Shown here: one piece after another, positions 30,660 through 38,160 of the stretch
Position numbering within the stretch: the stretch's first letter is position 1
How the letters are laid out: each line of letters starts with the position of its first letter
NCBI GenBank assembly: GCA_964426415.1
Contig: CAYRQM010000017.1
Span: 1-38,160 of the forward strand
From: UBA3792 sp964426415
GTDB taxonomy: Bacteria > Bacillota > Clostridia > Christensenellales > CAG-138
Reading direction: 5' to 3'
Length of the DNA: 38,160 nt
Made by a program: the position numbers and the translations under genes
Notes under the pieces: model-generated
What the model was told of the DNA's origin: nothing
The model's database searches: none
The model's input: the letters and a program-made list of their open reading frames with translations, nothing else

Positions 30660-31864
30660 AGGTCATCGAACACATCGGCGAACTTGCCACGGCGCACGGC
30701 ACGGCGGCGGCTGCGGGCGATGCGCAAACGGTCGAACGGCGCACGGATGCATACGTCGCTTGGGAAGGCGATACGATTGTGTCGGTGGGGCAGGGCGACT
30801 ATTTGGGCGCGGCGGAGCGGCTGAACGCTGCGGGACGCTTGGTCACGGCAGGGTTGGTGGACTGCCACACCCATTTGGTGTTCGGCGGCTGGCGAGAGCG
30901 CGAGTTTGCCTTAAAGCGCAAGGGCGTGGGCTACCTTGACATCCTCAAGGCGGGCGGCGGCATCCTTTCCACCGTGCGGGTCACCCGTGCGGCGTCCTTT
31001 GATACGCTGTACCAAAAGGCGCAAGCGCTGCTGTTCGAGATGATGCGCAGCGGCACGACGGCACTGGAGGCAAAGAGCGGGTACGGGCTGGATTACGAGA
31101 CGGAGTACAAGCAGCTTGCGGTGGCGCAAAAGCTCAGGGCGCTAAATTCCGATCTGGTCTCCACCTTCTTGGGTGCGCACGCCTTCGCACCCGAATATAC
31201 GGCAAACGCTTATGTCGATGCGCTGTGCGACACGATTTTGCCGCGCATTGCAGAAAGCGGGCTTGCCACATTTTGCGACGTGTTCTGCGACGAGGGCGTT
31301 TTTTCCGCCGAACAGGCAAAGCGCATCCTGCTTTGCGGCAAGGCGCACGGGCTGACGCCCAAGCTCCACGCGGACGAGATCCGCTGCATCGGCGGAACGG
31401 ACACGGCACGCGACGTGGGCGCCATCAGCTGCGACCATCTTTCCGAAACGGGCGATGCGGGCATTGCCGCGCTGCGGGCGGGCGGGCAAATCGCCGTGAT
31501 GCTGCCTGCCACCTCCTTCTATCTCAAAAAACCGTACGGACGCTTCCCCGACATGGTGCGGGCGGGCGTGCCCGTGGCGGTGGCAACCGATTTCAATCCG
31601 GGCTCCACGCCCAACCTGTCCCTGCCCTTTGCCATGACCGTATCGTGCCTGTATGGCGGGCTGACCTGCGAGCAGGCGCTGTGCGGCGCGACGCTCAACG
31701 GCGCGGCAGCCATCGGTCTTGCCGAACGGCTCGGCACGGTGGAAGCGGGCAAGCAGGCGGACTTGGTCATTTGGGACGCCGACAACCTCGATCAGCTTTT
31801 GTACCGTTACGGCACGAATCGCGCCGCCGCGGTCATCAAGAAAGGAACGCTATGGAACAACTGA
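30656..31864 (+). CDS. hutI: Imidazolonepropionase
   Basis: A 402-aa amidohydrolase that opens imidazolonepropionate to N-formimino-L-glutamate. The Zn/Fe site is DCHTHLVFGGWRE. Substrate-binding and catalytic stretches include GGGILSTVRVTR, AKSGYGLDYETEYK, LHADEI, CDHLSETG and VATDFNPGSTPN. It starts with GTG overlapping the ftcD stop (GTGA), with GGAG 11 nt upstream. It overlaps fchA by 13 bp, so all five hut genes should be cotranscribed and coupled. Confidence 0.95.
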   Translation: MKVIEHIGELATAHGTAAAAGDAQTVERRTDAYVAWEGDTIVSVGQGDYLGAAERLNAAGRLVTAGLVDCHTHLVFGGWREREFALKRKGVGYLDILKAGGGILSTVRVTRAASFDTLYQKAQALLFEMMRSGTTALEAKSGYGLDYETEYKQLAVAQKLRALNSDLVSTFLGAHAFAPEYTANAYVDALCDTILPRIAESGLATFCDVFCDEGVFSAEQAKRILLCGKAHGLTPKLHADEIRCIGGTDTARDVGAISCDHLSETGDAGIAALRAGGQIAVMLPATSFYLKKPYGRFPDMVRAGVPVAVATDFNPGSTPNLSLPFAMTVSCLYGGLTCEQALCGATLNGAAAIGLAERLGTVEAGKQADLVIWDADNLDQLLYRYGTNRAAAVIKKGTLWNN

Positions 31865-32502
31865 CCTCCTTGGATCTTGCCACATTTCTCGACCTGCTTG
31901 CAAGCAAAGCGCCCGCGCCGGGCGGAGGCTCCGCGTCCGCACTGTTGGGCGCCACGGGCGCCGCGCTGGGCATGATGACGGCAAACCTCACCATCGGCAA
32001 AAAGAAATACGCCGCGCTGTGGGAACAAGCCGAAGCCAATTTGCAAAGCGGAATGCCCCTTTGCCATGCGCTGCTGCAACAAATCGACGCTGACACCGCC
32101 GCATTCAACGTGCTGATGGACGCGCTGGCGCTTCCCAAAGAAACCGACGCGCAAAAGGCGATTCGCCGCGATGCCGTCGAAACGGCAACCAAAGCTGCCA
32201 CCGAAGCGCCGCTTGCGGTGCTGGGACTGTGCCGCGACGCCGCCGTGGTGTTGGAACAGCTCTATGGCAAGGTCAACCCCAACTGCATCAGCGATCTGGG
32301 CGTGGGCGCCGCCGCGCTGCAGGCGGGTGCGCGGGGCGCATGGCTCAACGTGTGCATCAATCTGGGCGCCATCCGCGACGCGTCGTTTGTAGAAGCGGCG
32401 TACCAAAAAGGGCAGGCGCTTGTACGGGACGTTTCTGCCCGCTGCGACGCCTTGTATGGCGCGGTGGCGTCGGACTGCGACCCCTTTTGCAACCAAAATT
32501 GA
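31852..32502 (+). CDS. fchA: Formimino-THF cyclodeaminase / methenyl-THF cyclohydrolase family (FchA)
   Basis: A 216-aa helical protein of the cyclodeaminase/cyclohydrolase family (PF04961): DLLASKAPAPGGGSASALLGATGAALG, LMDALALPKETDAQK and NPNCISDLGVGAAALQAG. It would convert 5-formimino-THF to 5,10-methenyl-THF plus ammonia, finishing histidine breakdown and feeding one-carbon metabolism. In glycine- or purine-fermenting Clostridia the same family can act as a methenyl-THF cyclohydrolase; the hut context favours cyclodeaminase. AAAGGAACG lies before the ATG at 31852, inside hutI; upstream open frame belongs to hutI sequence. Confidence 0.9.
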   Translation: MEQLTSLDLATFLDLLASKAPAPGGGSASALLGATGAALGMMTANLTIGKKKYAALWEQAEANLQSGMPLCHALLQQIDADTAAFNVLMDALALPKETDAQKAIRRDAVETATKAATEAPLAVLGLCRDAAVVLEQLYGKVNPNCISDLGVGAAALQAGARGAWLNVCINLGAIRDASFVEAAYQKGQALVRDVSARCDALYGAVASDCDPFCNQN

Positions 32503-32545
32503 CCAAACGCGGTGTTAGTTACAAAAGCGAAAGGAGCTTTTTGCC

Positions 32546-33898
32546 ATGAAACGATTGATTTGCGCGATCCTTTGCGGGATTCTCGTGCTTGGCGCGGTGG
32601 CGTGCAGTACGCCCAATCCCAACTATGTTGCAAAAAATGCGCGCGCCTTTACCGATGCGCCCACAGAGGACGCAACGGCAACGCCGACGGCGGAGCATCA
32701 AAAGAATTTAGAGAAAGACAAAACCACCAAAGAACCCATGACCACGCCGACGCCGAAGACGACGGAACAAACCGGTCAAACGGAGGAACGCGATGTGAAC
32801 GCTTACAACACCTATGCCTACGCCTTGGCAGCGCAGCTGCTGACGGGCGACACGAACGAAAACTGTTCCCCCTACAGCCTGTACTTCGCGTTGGCGATGC
32901 TGTGCGAAGGGGCGCAGGGGCAGACGCGGCAAGAGCTGCTGACGCTTTTGGGCGTGCCCGATTTGGACACGCTGCGGCAAAACTGTGCGGGCATGCTGGC
33001 GGATTTCACCTACGATACGCAATACAGCGTACTGGACACCCACAATTCCCTGTGGCTTGCAAAGCGGTTTGACGGCACGTTCCACGATACGTTCACCGAA
33101 AATCTGGCGGAGCGCTATCATGCGGCGGCGGCTTCGGTCGATTTCGGAGGCAGCGAAGCATCGCAAAAGATCGCGGATTGGATTGCAAAATACACCCGCG
33201 GCGCCATCGCGCCCGCGCCCGGCACCTTGCAGTTCTCTGCCAATACGGTCATGGCGCTCGTCAACACCATCTACCTCAAGGACGCATGGGACAACGAGTT
33301 CAATCCGCAAAACACCGCAAGCGACACGTTCACCAAGGCGGACGGCAGCACCGTGCAGGTTGATTTTATGCAGCGCGGATTCAGCGATTATGCGGCGACG
33401 GTGGGCGACGGCTATGTGCGCCTCACCGTGAACCTTGCGGCGGTGGGCTCCATGACGTTCGTGCTGCCCGACGAAGGGTTCGACCTTTCCGCTATGCTGG
33501 CGGGAGACGGCGCCATCGAGCATTTGCTTTGCGACGGCATCGACGGCCGCTACGACGTCACCTTCAAGCTGCCCAAGTTCTCCTTTGATGCGCGTTACGA
33601 TCTGCCCGCCGTGCTGCAGCGCATGGGCGTGACCACGGCGTTTGGCGACGGGGCAGACTTTTCGGGCATTTCCGACATCCCAAGCGCGGTGGATACCGTG
33701 GTACAAGAAACCCACATCGCCGTGGATGAGAACGGCGTAGAGGCGGCGGCATACACCATGATTTCCAATCGCGCAACGAGCGTTATGCCTGTGGAACGTC
33801 CTGCGCTGTCCGTGATCTTGAATCGCCCGTTCCTGTTCGCCATCGAAGCCCGCGACGGCTCGACTTTGTTCATCGGCGTCGTGCGCGACCCTTCCTAA
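32546..33898 (+). CDS. Lipoprotein serpin (serine/cysteine protease inhibitor)
   Basis: A 450-aa serpin. A signal peptide with lipobox-like LGAVAC (Cys about residue 20) is followed by a Thr/Pro/Lys-rich linker of about 60 residues, so the domain is displayed on the outer surface. Core motifs: NTIYLKDAWDNEFN, then the hinge of the reactive loop DENGVEAAAYT and the C-terminal signature RPFLFAIEARDGSTLFIGVV. The Ala-rich hinge suggests an inhibitory serpin; counting from the hinge puts P1-P1' at about Thr-Ser in SNRATSVMP, with some uncertainty. AAAGGAG precedes the ATG. It lies 43 bp after fchA without a convincing own promoter or terminator between, so it may be read from the hut operon. Confidence 0.92.
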   Translation: MKRLICAILCGILVLGAVACSTPNPNYVAKNARAFTDAPTEDATATPTAEHQKNLEKDKTTKEPMTTPTPKTTEQTGQTEERDVNAYNTYAYALAAQLLTGDTNENCSPYSLYFALAMLCEGAQGQTRQELLTLLGVPDLDTLRQNCAGMLADFTYDTQYSVLDTHNSLWLAKRFDGTFHDTFTENLAERYHAAAASVDFGGSEASQKIADWIAKYTRGAIAPAPGTLQFSANTVMALVNTIYLKDAWDNEFNPQNTASDTFTKADGSTVQVDFMQRGFSDYAATVGDGYVRLTVNLAAVGSMTFVLPDEGFDLSAMLAGDGAIEHLLCDGIDGRYDVTFKLPKFSFDARYDLPAVLQRMGVTTAFGDGADFSGISDIPSAVDTVVQETHIAVDENGVEAAAYTMISNRATSVMPVERPALSVILNRPFLFAIEARDGSTLFIGVVRDPS

Positions 33899-33911
33899 TC
33901 GACAGACAACG

Positions 33912-33943
33912 CCCCTTGCGCGCACAACGCAGGGGGTATTTTT
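33912..33943 (+). terminator. Terminator of the serpin / hut transcription unit
   Basis: CCCCTTGCG (33912-33920) pairs with CGCAGGGGG (33928-33936) with a G-U pair, followed by a T-rich tail (TATTTTT), 13 bp after the serpin stop. Confidence 0.85.
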
Positions 33944-33975
33944 ATGCAAATTGGCACGAATGATATACAATAGGC

Positions 33976-34003
33976 TTGCAAGTTTTTTCCAATCTGTTAT
34001 AAT
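33976..34003 (+). promoter_or_regulatory. Promoter of the GT4 gene
   Basis: TTGCAA at 33976-33981, a 16-bp spacer and TATAAT at 33998-34003, with an extended TGT-TATAAT. +1 is near 34010, and the leader of about 20 nt carries GGGAGG before the ATG at 34031. Confidence 0.8.
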
Positions 34004-34030
34004 GGCGGTAACAAGCATGGGAGGACGCAC

Positions 34031-35323
34031 ATGGACGAGCTGCACGTCGGTCTGTTAAACGATTCGTTTCCGCCGCAAATCGACGGCGTTGCCAACGTGG
34101 TCAAAAATTACGCCGACATTCTGACGCGGGAATACGGCAGAGCGACGGTGGTCACGCCCGCATATCCCCACACAGACGATTCCAAATACCCATACGAGGT
34201 CATTCGCACGGTCAGCTTCAACACCACCAAATGGGTGGGGTATCGCACGGGGTACCCGTTCGACGAAAAGACGATCGACCGCGTGACGCAGCTGCCCATC
34301 GACCTTTTACACGTCCATTGCCCGTTCGTGACGGCGATGATGGGGCGCATTTTGCGCGAGTCGCTCAACGTGCCGCTGGTGTTCACCTATCACACCAAAT
34401 ACGACATCGACGTGCGCAACGCGGTGCGGCTGAAGCTGGTGCAGGAGCGCGCGCTGCGCTTCATTGTGGACAACATCGAGGCGTGTGACGACGTTTGGGT
34501 CGTCAGCGAAGGGGCGGGGAAGAACCTGCGCTCCATCGGCTACAACGGCGACTATACGGTGATGCGAAACGGCGTAGACGTGCCGAAGGGGCGTGCCGAC
34601 GACGCCGCCATCGAGGCGGTGCGCAAGGAATACGGGCTCAAGAAAAGCGTCCCCACGTTCCTGTTTGTGGGGCGGCTCATGTGGTACAAGGGGCTTCGGC
34701 TCATCTTGGACGCCTGCAAAAAGCTCAAAATGCAGGAAAAAGGGTTTTGCATGGTCTTTGTGGGCGACGGCGGCGACCGCGACGAGGTCGAAGCCTACGC
34801 CAAAGAGCTTGCGCTCGGCAAAAGCTGCATCTTTACGGGCGCCATCCACGACCGCGACAAGCTGCGCGCCATCTACGGCGCGTGCGATCTGTTCCTGTTC
34901 CCGTCCACGTTCGACACCAACGGGCTGGTGGTGCGTGAAGCGGCGGCAAGCGGGCTGGCAAGCGTCCTCATCGACGACAGCTGTGCCGCGGAGGGCGTAG
35001 AGGACGGCAAGACGGGCATTCTCATTGCAGAGACCGACGACGCGCTGGCGAACACGCTGCTGCTTGCCACCACCCACCGCAGCGAGATGCGCAACATGGG
35101 CGCACGCGCCATGGACACGCTGTACTATTCTTGGGAGGATGCCGTGCGCGCCGCCGTCGAACGGTATCGGCTCATTCTGCACGATTCAGCAGGCGTTCCC
35201 AAACAGCACAAATGGACGCCCAGCGGCGAGTTTCTTTTGGGCATCAGCGAAATGTATGAGGCAAACGCCCGTATGCGCGCCTACCCAAGCTGGCTTACCC
35301 CAAAATACAAAAAGCGCACATAG
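34031..35323 (+). CDS. Family 4 glycosyltransferase
   Basis: A 430-aa GT4, GT-B fold enzyme. The N-terminal domain opens with LNDSFPPQIDGVANVVKNYADIL, typical of diacylglycerol glucosyl/mannosyltransferases such as PimB/Ugp-like proteins, and has HVHCPFVTAMMG and TYHTKYD. The donor-binding domain has VGRLMWYKGLRLIL and the E-x7-E region FDTNGLVVREAAASGL. It probably adds a sugar to a membrane lipid or a cell-surface glycan at the cytosolic face; the acceptor is not known. It has its own promoter and terminator, so it is monocistronic. Confidence 0.9.
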   Translation: MDELHVGLLNDSFPPQIDGVANVVKNYADILTREYGRATVVTPAYPHTDDSKYPYEVIRTVSFNTTKWVGYRTGYPFDEKTIDRVTQLPIDLLHVHCPFVTAMMGRILRESLNVPLVFTYHTKYDIDVRNAVRLKLVQERALRFIVDNIEACDDVWVVSEGAGKNLRSIGYNGDYTVMRNGVDVPKGRADDAAIEAVRKEYGLKKSVPTFLFVGRLMWYKGLRLILDACKKLKMQEKGFCMVFVGDGGDRDEVEAYAKELALGKSCIFTGAIHDRDKLRAIYGACDLFLFPSTFDTNGLVVREAAASGLASVLIDDSCAAEGVEDGKTGILIAETDDALANTLLLATTHRSEMRNMGARAMDTLYYSWEDAVRAAVERYRLILHDSAGVPKQHKWTPSGEFLLGISEMYEANARMRAYPSWLTPKYKKRT

Positions 35324-35343
35324 GCGCTTTTGCAAAAAAACAC

Positions 35344-35368
35344 GGGCTGTCTTGCGGTAGCCCTTTTT
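35344..35368 (+). terminator. Terminator of the GT4 gene
   Basis: GGGCT (35344-35348) and AGCCC (35359-35363) form a short stem followed by five T. It lies 20 bp after the stop, between converging genes. Confidence 0.75.
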
Positions 35369-35375
35369 CGTTTTG

Positions 35376-36599
35376 TTAGGTGCGGTCGCGGTACAGGGCG
35401 ACCAAGTTGCACAGCGTATCGACGCAAACGTCCATGCCCTCCACGGTGATATGCTCGTAGGGGCCGTGGTACGCGTAGCCGCCCGTGCCAAGATTGGGGC
35501 AGGGCAGCCCCATGAAGGAAAGCCGCGCACCGTCCGTGCCGCCGCGAATCGGCTTGACGCAAGGCGTCACGCCGGCAAGCTTCATGGCGCGTCGGGCGTT
35601 GTCGATGAGGTGCATGCACGGCTCGATCTTCTCTTTCATGTTGCGATATTGCTCCTTGAGCGCAAGCGTCACGGTGCCCGCACCGTACTTGGCGTTCATG
35701 CGGCGCTCGATGTGCCGCAGGGTGCAAAGCCGCCCTTCAAAGCATGCCGCGCTGTGGTCGCGCACGATGTATTCCAGCCGCGCCGCTTCCGTCGTGCCGC
35801 CAAGCTTTGTCATGTGATAAAAGCCTTCATAGCCTTCCGTTTCACGCGGCGTTTCGGCGGATGGCAGCATGCCATTGATCTCGGCGCAAAGGAGCAGCGC
35901 GTTGATCATCACGTCCTTGGCGTCGCCGGGATGGACGTTGAACCCCTTGACGGTAAAGACCGCTTCCGCCGCATTAAAGTTTTCATATTCAATTTCGTTT
36001 TCGGCGTCGCCGTCGCAGGTGTAGGCAAAATCGGCGCCAAAGCGCGCTACGTCAAAGTGGTCGGCACCGCTGCCGACTTCCTCGTCGGGCGTAAAGCATA
36101 CGGACAGCTTGCCGTGGGGAATGCTTTCGGCTTGGATGCGCTCCAGCACCGTCATGATTTCGGCGATGCCCGCCTTGTCGTCCGCGCCCAACAGCGTCGT
36201 GCCGTCGGTGACCAGCAGCGTGCGCCCCACCAGCGTCTTCAGATGCGGGAACTGCTTTGCGGTCAGCGTGCGGCCGCTTGTGCCCAACGGGAGATCGCTG
36301 CCGTCGTATTGGGGAATGAGGCGCGGCTTGACGTTTGCGCCGCAAAAATCGGGCGCGGTGTCCATATGCGCGATCAGACCCAACCGCGTGGCGGCTTCAT
36401 AGCCCTTGGTGGCAGGCAGAGAACCGTAAACGTAGCATTTGTCGTCCACTTCGGCGTCGGAAACGCCGAGCCCTTGCAGCTCCTCCACCAAGCGCCGCGC
36501 CAGATCGAACTGCCGCATGGTGGTGGGGGTGGAGGTGCTTTCTTCGTCGCTGGTGGTATGTACTGCGACATAGTTGAGGAGACGTTCGTAGGCTTTCAT
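35376..36599 (-). CDS. pepT: Peptidase T (tripeptide aminopeptidase)
   Basis: A 407-aa M20B di-zinc peptidase releasing the N-terminal residue of tripeptides in the cytosol. Metal and catalytic motifs: LGLIAHMDTAPDF, TTLLGADDKAGIAEI, CFTPDEEVGSGADHF and the C-terminal GTGGYAYHGPYEHI. Length matches E. coli PepT. The ATG at 36599 overlaps the stop of the aldo/keto reductase (ATGA), making it the third gene of the yjbQ-reductase-pepT operon. Confidence 0.96.
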   Translation of the reverse strand: MKAYERLLNYVAVHTTSDEESTSTPTTMRQFDLARRLVEELQGLGVSDAEVDDKCYVYGSLPATKGYEAATRLGLIAHMDTAPDFCGANVKPRLIPQYDGSDLPLGTSGRTLTAKQFPHLKTLVGRTLLVTDGTTLLGADDKAGIAEIMTVLERIQAESIPHGKLSVCFTPDEEVGSGADHFDVARFGADFAYTCDGDAENEIEYENFNAAEAVFTVKGFNVHPGDAKDVMINALLLCAEINGMLPSAETPRETEGYEGFYHMTKLGGTTEAARLEYIVRDHSAACFEGRLCTLRHIERRMNAKYGAGTVTLALKEQYRNMKEKIEPCMHLIDNARRAMKLAGVTPCVKPIRGGTDGARLSFMGLPCPNLGTGGYAYHGPYEHITVEGMDVCVDTLCNLVALYRDRT

Positions 36600-37603
36600 T
36601 CGGAAAAGTCCTTTCTGACTTGTTTGAGCATCTGTCGGATGGGGAGTTGGTAGGGGCAGCGCGTTTCACACACGCCGCATTCAATGCAATCGCCCGCTTT
36701 GTGGGGCATGGCGGCGTACCGTCCGCGTGCCCAGTCCTCCAACCCGTAGCGGGAGAGGTAGCCGTCGAACGTGAACAGCACGGGAATGTTGATGCCAACC
36801 GTGCAGGGCGCGCAGTAGCCGCAGCGACGGCAAAACGCATGGTTCAGCATGCCGCGGATGCGGGCAAGACCCGCCAACTCGGCTTCGGTATAGGGGCGAA
36901 GATCGTCCAATACGGAGACGTTTTCGGCGATTTCGTCGGTGGTGTACATGCCGGGAATGGCAACGGAAACGGCGTCGTTTTGGAGGACGAATTTCAGCGC
37001 CAGCTTGGCGTCGTCGATGGCGCCGCCCGCCAAAGGCTTCATGCAGATAAAGCCGATGTTGCGCGCCTTGCAGGCGGCAATCGCCGCCTCGCCTTGGGTT
37101 TCCACAATGTTGTACGGGAACATCAGCGTCTCCACCCAGTCGAACGTCAGCGCCTTTTCAAAGGCTTCCTTGGTGTGTACCGTCACGCCGATATGCCCAA
37201 TTTTGCCGGCGTCGCGGGCGGCAAGCAGCGCCTTGAGCGCGCCGTCCTCGGCACAGATCGTGTCCAAATCCTGCACGGTGGCATTGTGGATTTGGTACAG
37301 GTCGATATAGTCGGTGCGCAGCTCCGTTCGGCTGGTTTCGATGTCGGCTGCCATGGCGGCACAGGTACGCGCCATGGACTTGGTGGCAAGGACGAAGCGC
37401 GCACGCCTGCCCTCCAACGCCGCGCCAAGAAAGGCTTCGCTCACCGTGTAGCCGCGTGCCGTGTCGATGTAGTTGACGCCTGCGTCCAAAAGCGCATCCA
37501 CCAGCTTGATTGCCGTTTCGGCGGTGGCACGCTGAATGGGGATGCCGCCGAACCCGATGCGGGAAACGCGCAGGCCCGTTTTGCCCAATATGACGTACTT
37601 CAT
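36596..37603 (-). CDS. Aldo/keto reductase with C-terminal iron-sulfur motifs
   Basis: A 335-aa protein. An aldo/keto reductase barrel of about 260 residues retains the four catalytic residues: Asp and Tyr in IDTARGY, Lys in ATKSMA and His in YQIHN. The C-terminal tail has two Cys clusters, CRRCGYCAPC and CIECGVCETRCP, the latter like a ferredoxin 4Fe-4S site. Such fusions are common in anaerobic Clostridia and suggest electron exchange with ferredoxin; the substrate is unknown. Start and stop both overlap the neighbouring genes (ATGA junctions), so translation is coupled. Confidence 0.9.
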   Translation of the reverse strand: MKYVILGKTGLRVSRIGFGGIPIQRATAETAIKLVDALLDAGVNYIDTARGYTVSEAFLGAALEGRRARFVLATKSMARTCAAMAADIETSRTELRTDYIDLYQIHNATVQDLDTICAEDGALKALLAARDAGKIGHIGVTVHTKEAFEKALTFDWVETLMFPYNIVETQGEAAIAACKARNIGFICMKPLAGGAIDDAKLALKFVLQNDAVSVAIPGMYTTDEIAENVSVLDDLRPYTEAELAGLARIRGMLNHAFCRRCGYCAPCTVGINIPVLFTFDGYLSRYGLEDWARGRYAAMPHKAGDCIECGVCETRCPYQLPIRQMLKQVRKDFSE

Positions 37604-38007
37604 GCGTTTCGACCCGATCCAATCACTTTGACGGTGAATCGGCGGGTGCGCGGCCCGTCAAATTCGGTGAAGTAGACGCCCTGCCAAGTGCCCAGCACAG
37701 GCTTGCCGTCGTCGATCATCACGGTGACGCTGCTGCCGATCACGCTTGCTTTCAGGTGCGCGGCGCTGTTGCCCTCCGCATGACAAAATTCGGGGCGATC
37801 GGGATACGTCTTGTCCAAGGCAAGCAGCAAATCCCGCACCACATCCGGATCGGTGTTTTCATTGATGGTGACGCCCGCCGTCGTGTGCGGACAGTATACG
37901 GTCAGCATTCCATCGAACACGCCGCTTTGCAGGCACGCGTCCCGCACCTGCTCCGTGATGTCAATAAACCCTTCCTTGGGCGTTTGCAGTCGATATTCGT
38001 ACAGCAT
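37600..38007 (-). CDS. yjbQ: YjbQ family protein (UPF0047)
   Basis: A 135-aa protein of the YjbQ family: ITEQVRDACLQSG, VYCPHTTAGVTINENTDPDV, HAEGNSAAHLKASVIGSS and LGTWQGVYFTEFDGPRTR. The His residues sit around a small active site; family members can replace thiamine-phosphate synthase weakly in vivo, and the true role is uncertain. GGGAGGT lies before the ATG at 38007. It leads a tightly coupled three-gene operon. Confidence 0.93.
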   Translation of the reverse strand: MLYEYRLQTPKEGFIDITEQVRDACLQSGVFDGMLTVYCPHTTAGVTINENTDPDVVRDLLLALDKTYPDRPEFCHAEGNSAAHLKASVIGSSVTVMIDDGKPVLGTWQGVYFTEFDGPRTRRFTVKVIGSGRNA

Positions 38008-38052
38008 AGGTACCTCCCAAAATCACCACCGCATGGCGGCTTCCTTGTGTCC

Positions 38053-38081
38053 ATTTTACCACGCCCCGCGCATGGTTGCAA
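38053..38081 (-). promoter_or_regulatory. Promoter of the yjbQ-reductase-pepT operon
   Basis: On the minus strand, TTGCAA (38076-38081), a 17-bp spacer and TAAAAT (38053-38058). +1 is near 38046, giving a leader of about 40 nt. Confidence 0.8.
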
Positions 38082-38160
38082 GGTGCATACAGAAAGAAAA
38101 CCACGTCGTTGGTGTAAAATAGTTCCGGGTAAAAGTGAGGGAGGATTGCGTGTAGGGGGA
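38082..38160. other. Window edge, no gene seen
   Basis: The last 79 bases hold no supportable gene. A TAAAAT at 38115-38120 and a G-rich GAGGGAGG near 38137-38144 hint at a gene starting beyond the edge on the + strand, but no start codon with an open frame is visible. Confidence 0.4.

Overview
The window looks like the chromosome of an anaerobic, Gram-positive Clostridia-type bacterium (Bacillota) of fairly high GC, perhaps a gut Oscillospiraceae/Christensenellales relative. Evidence: strong AGGAGG ribosome sites, a CIRCE heat-shock operator, a DnaD-type replication protein beside a DnaC-type loader, a SpoIID-like protein, a complete clostridial-style histidine degradation operon, and an aldo/keto reductase with a ferredoxin-like tail. 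No phage, conjugative or IS gene and no CRISPR array was seen. Both strands are used, with short operons separated by clear hairpin terminators.

Region by region. 1-1.3 kb: an Lgt-like membrane protein whose reading frame runs into a tRNA-Gly/tRNA-Lys pair. 1.3-1.6 kb: an unusual array of small hairpins separated by GTGAAAT/ATTTCAC. 1.9-2.9 kb: an orphan, AT-richer lipoprotein. 3.0-5.4 kb (minus): a GT8 glycosyltransferase, a PlsC-like acyltransferase and a CrtO-like acyltransferase, divergent from a membrane-anchored XRE regulator (5.7-6.3 kb). 6.4-11.4 kb (minus): a surface-anchored PIG-L/LmbE deacetylase, a YtcJ-type amidohydrolase, a TrmN6-like methyltransferase and a SpoIID-like protein. 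11.5-12.7 kb: a Fic protein flanked by a 15-bp direct repeat and frameshifted before its winged-helix tail. 12.8-15.7 kb: dnaD-like, dnaC-like and rsmI. 15.8-16.9 kb: an unknown single-pass membrane protein. 16.9-18.6 kb (minus): two-subunit aconitase X. 18.9-20.7 kb: htpG with a CIRCE operator. 20.8-23.0 kb (minus): a second XRE-membrane regulator, a zinc-ribbon membrane protein and an iron alcohol dehydrogenase. 23.2-23.9 kb: an SGNH hydrolase. 24.0-26.0 kb (minus): an MtaD-type amidohydrolase and an unknown protein. 26.2-33.9 kb: hutH-hutU-ftcD-hutI-fchA followed by a lipoprotein serpin. 34.0-35.3 kb: a GT4 glycosyltransferase. 35.4-38.0 kb (minus): yjbQ, an aldo/keto reductase and pepT.

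The clearest functional system is histidine catabolism: HutH, HutU, HutI, FtcD and FchA would take histidine to glutamate, ammonia and 5,10-methenyl-tetrahydrofolate. The least explained items are the hairpin array, a recurring promoter layout that puts the predicted +1 on the start codon (lgt, the 5.66 kb XRE gene, the SpoIID-like gene, dnaD), the possible glycolipid cassette, and the Fic island. All assignments come from reading the sequence and recalling family motifs; no search or folding program was run.
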